From Apoda limacodes (taxonomy: Eukaryota > Arthropoda > Insecta > Lepidoptera > Limacodidae), in contig OX291553.1 of assembly GCA_946406115.1 (NCBI GenBank), positions 1,307,001 through 1,371,000 of the forward strand: a DNA stretch of 64,000 bases, in the 5' to 3' direction. The translations under genes and the position numbers were made by a program. The notes beneath the pieces were generated by a model that worked only from the letters and a program-made list of their open reading frames with translations, was not told the DNA's origin and made no database searches. Below are positions 62,975-64,000 of this stretch, piece by piece (within the stretch, counting starts at the first letter, position 1; each line of letters starts with the position of its first letter).

Positions 62975-64000
62975 ACCTTTAAAGGTAATCTTAATCTTAA
63001 ATTTTAATCTAAAATAATTCTTAAAATAAAATCTAAAATCGATCAAAACTTAATAAATTAAAAAAAAAATTTAAATCGATTCTTCAGGAAAAAGTACAAA
63101 GAAAAAGATATACTTTACTTGACTTTCAATGTTTTTGATTTTTCACGACTCATCAAATTGCAAGGTTGGAATGTTTACGGCGGCATTGTATCAATAATAA
63201 GCGTTCAATAAAAAACCTAACTATACTATTTTTTCTGATTTTTCCATATTTATATCAATTATTCCATATTTTTTTCAATTAATAAGTTTATTTTTGTAAG
63301 ATAGCCATACAACGTTTTTTTTAATTCCACAAGAAGAGTTCCAGATGAATAAAGTGAGCCCTACCTGTTTATGAAAATAAAGCTATAAAATTTTAAAATG
63401 TAAGCAAGTTGGGGTTGGTTTTTGGTCTTCTGAGACAATTAAAGATAAATTTCTCGGAAACGACAGAATATTTTAATTTCATTTTTTTTTAAGTTATTAA
63501 AACTTTCTACCTGTAGTATTATGAAAATTAAAAAAAATTTTGCAGACATGAAAAATAAAAAACCAAGAAAAAATTAAAAAAAAACGGGTTATTTGCAGTT
63601 TATTTAAATATCTCGAAAATTTTAAAGTTATGGCAGAAAGTGTCTTGTACAAAAGTTGTAGATTTTTAACAAGACTTATAATTTTTGTAGAGATCTGTTA
63701 TCGATAGGACAGCACAGTAAGCCAGAAATTGAAAAAAAAAATTTTTTCACCCCTTATCACCCCACTATTTCTCGGGGGTAGCTGGACATTGGGGGTTTTC
63801 ATTCCTAATGTAGCTATTAACCTTATAAAATGATAAAGCTTCAGGTTTTAATTTTTTGTTTCCAAACCGGATTCCGATTTGACTAATATTTGAATGAATG
63901 TTATCTTTTGTAATAAGTACGCAATCAGTTTATTTCTGTTCACGCTTCTGTTCTACTCCAGCTTCAGGGGAAGTCCCGTTTCCAATGAATATTCAATTGC
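62975..64000. other. AT-rich sequence to the window end, no gene
   Basis: Includes AATCTTAATCTTAAATTTTAATC-type simple repeats just after the Polinton, and a probable dispersed repeat at about 63600-63800 (GTCTTGTACAAAAGTTGTAG, TTCTCGGGGGTAGCTGG). No open frame of note. Confidence 0.5.

Overview
This is a gene-poor, AT-rich stretch of an insect nuclear genome, almost certainly a moth or butterfly (Lepidoptera). The evidence is its load of decayed LINEs, Gypsy and BEL/Pao LTR elements, Tc1 debris and short dispersed repeats of types common in lepidopteran introns. No bacterial genes, rRNA or intact tRNA were seen. Almost every long reading frame is a piece of a mobile element. The only plausible host coding sequence is one short first exon (39786-39858) with a signal-peptide-like sequence and a GTAAGT splice donor, downstream of a CpG-rich promoter-like block.

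Layout. 0-5.5 kb: a 106-bp tandem repeat, a broken Jockey-type LINE (minus) and a 547-bp tandem duplication. 5.9-12.0 kb: a minus-strand Ty3/Gypsy remnant (small myristoylated membrane ORF, gag remnant, protease, RT, RNase H) split by a LINE here called LINE-A. 12.3-21.7 kb: LINE-A pieces (one inserted in another copy's 5' UTR), two copies of a second LINE (LINE-B) and a Gypsy gag scrap. 22-27.2 kb: dispersed repeats, a Tc1-like transposase pseudogene, a 252-bp tandem repeat and a TG microsatellite. 27.9-33.1 kb: a plus-strand BEL/Pao element broken by two unrelated ~0.5-kb insertions and by LINE-A. 34-46 kb: minisatellites, more LINE pieces, the host exon, and LINE-D with a 241-bp duplication.

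The most important feature is 46081-62968 (16.9 kb), a complete-length but inactivated Polinton/Maverick (adintovirus-like) element. It has 32-bp exact terminal inverted repeats starting AG, a 6-bp target duplication (GTTATT/GTTGTT), and a subterminal array of ~181-bp repeats at the left end whose core recurs once at the right end. Read leftward from the right end on the minus strand are: a charged hypothetical protein, a short VNKKYVD-motif protein, a DDE integrase with a chromodomain, a phospholipase A2-domain virion-type protein, an adenain-type cysteine protease, a penton-like minor capsid protein and a major capsid protein. On the plus strand, converging on them, are a spliced basic/acidic protein, the N-terminal part of a family-B DNA polymerase and a small unknown gene. 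A 3.6-kb LINE-A copy is nested in its left part. Nearly every gene carries stops or frameshifts, the polymerase palm domain and a packaging ATPase were not found, and the element appears to sit inside LINE-D. It is best read as a dead integrated virus-like transposon.

All calls come from reading the sequence. Family names rest on recognised motifs, not on database searches.
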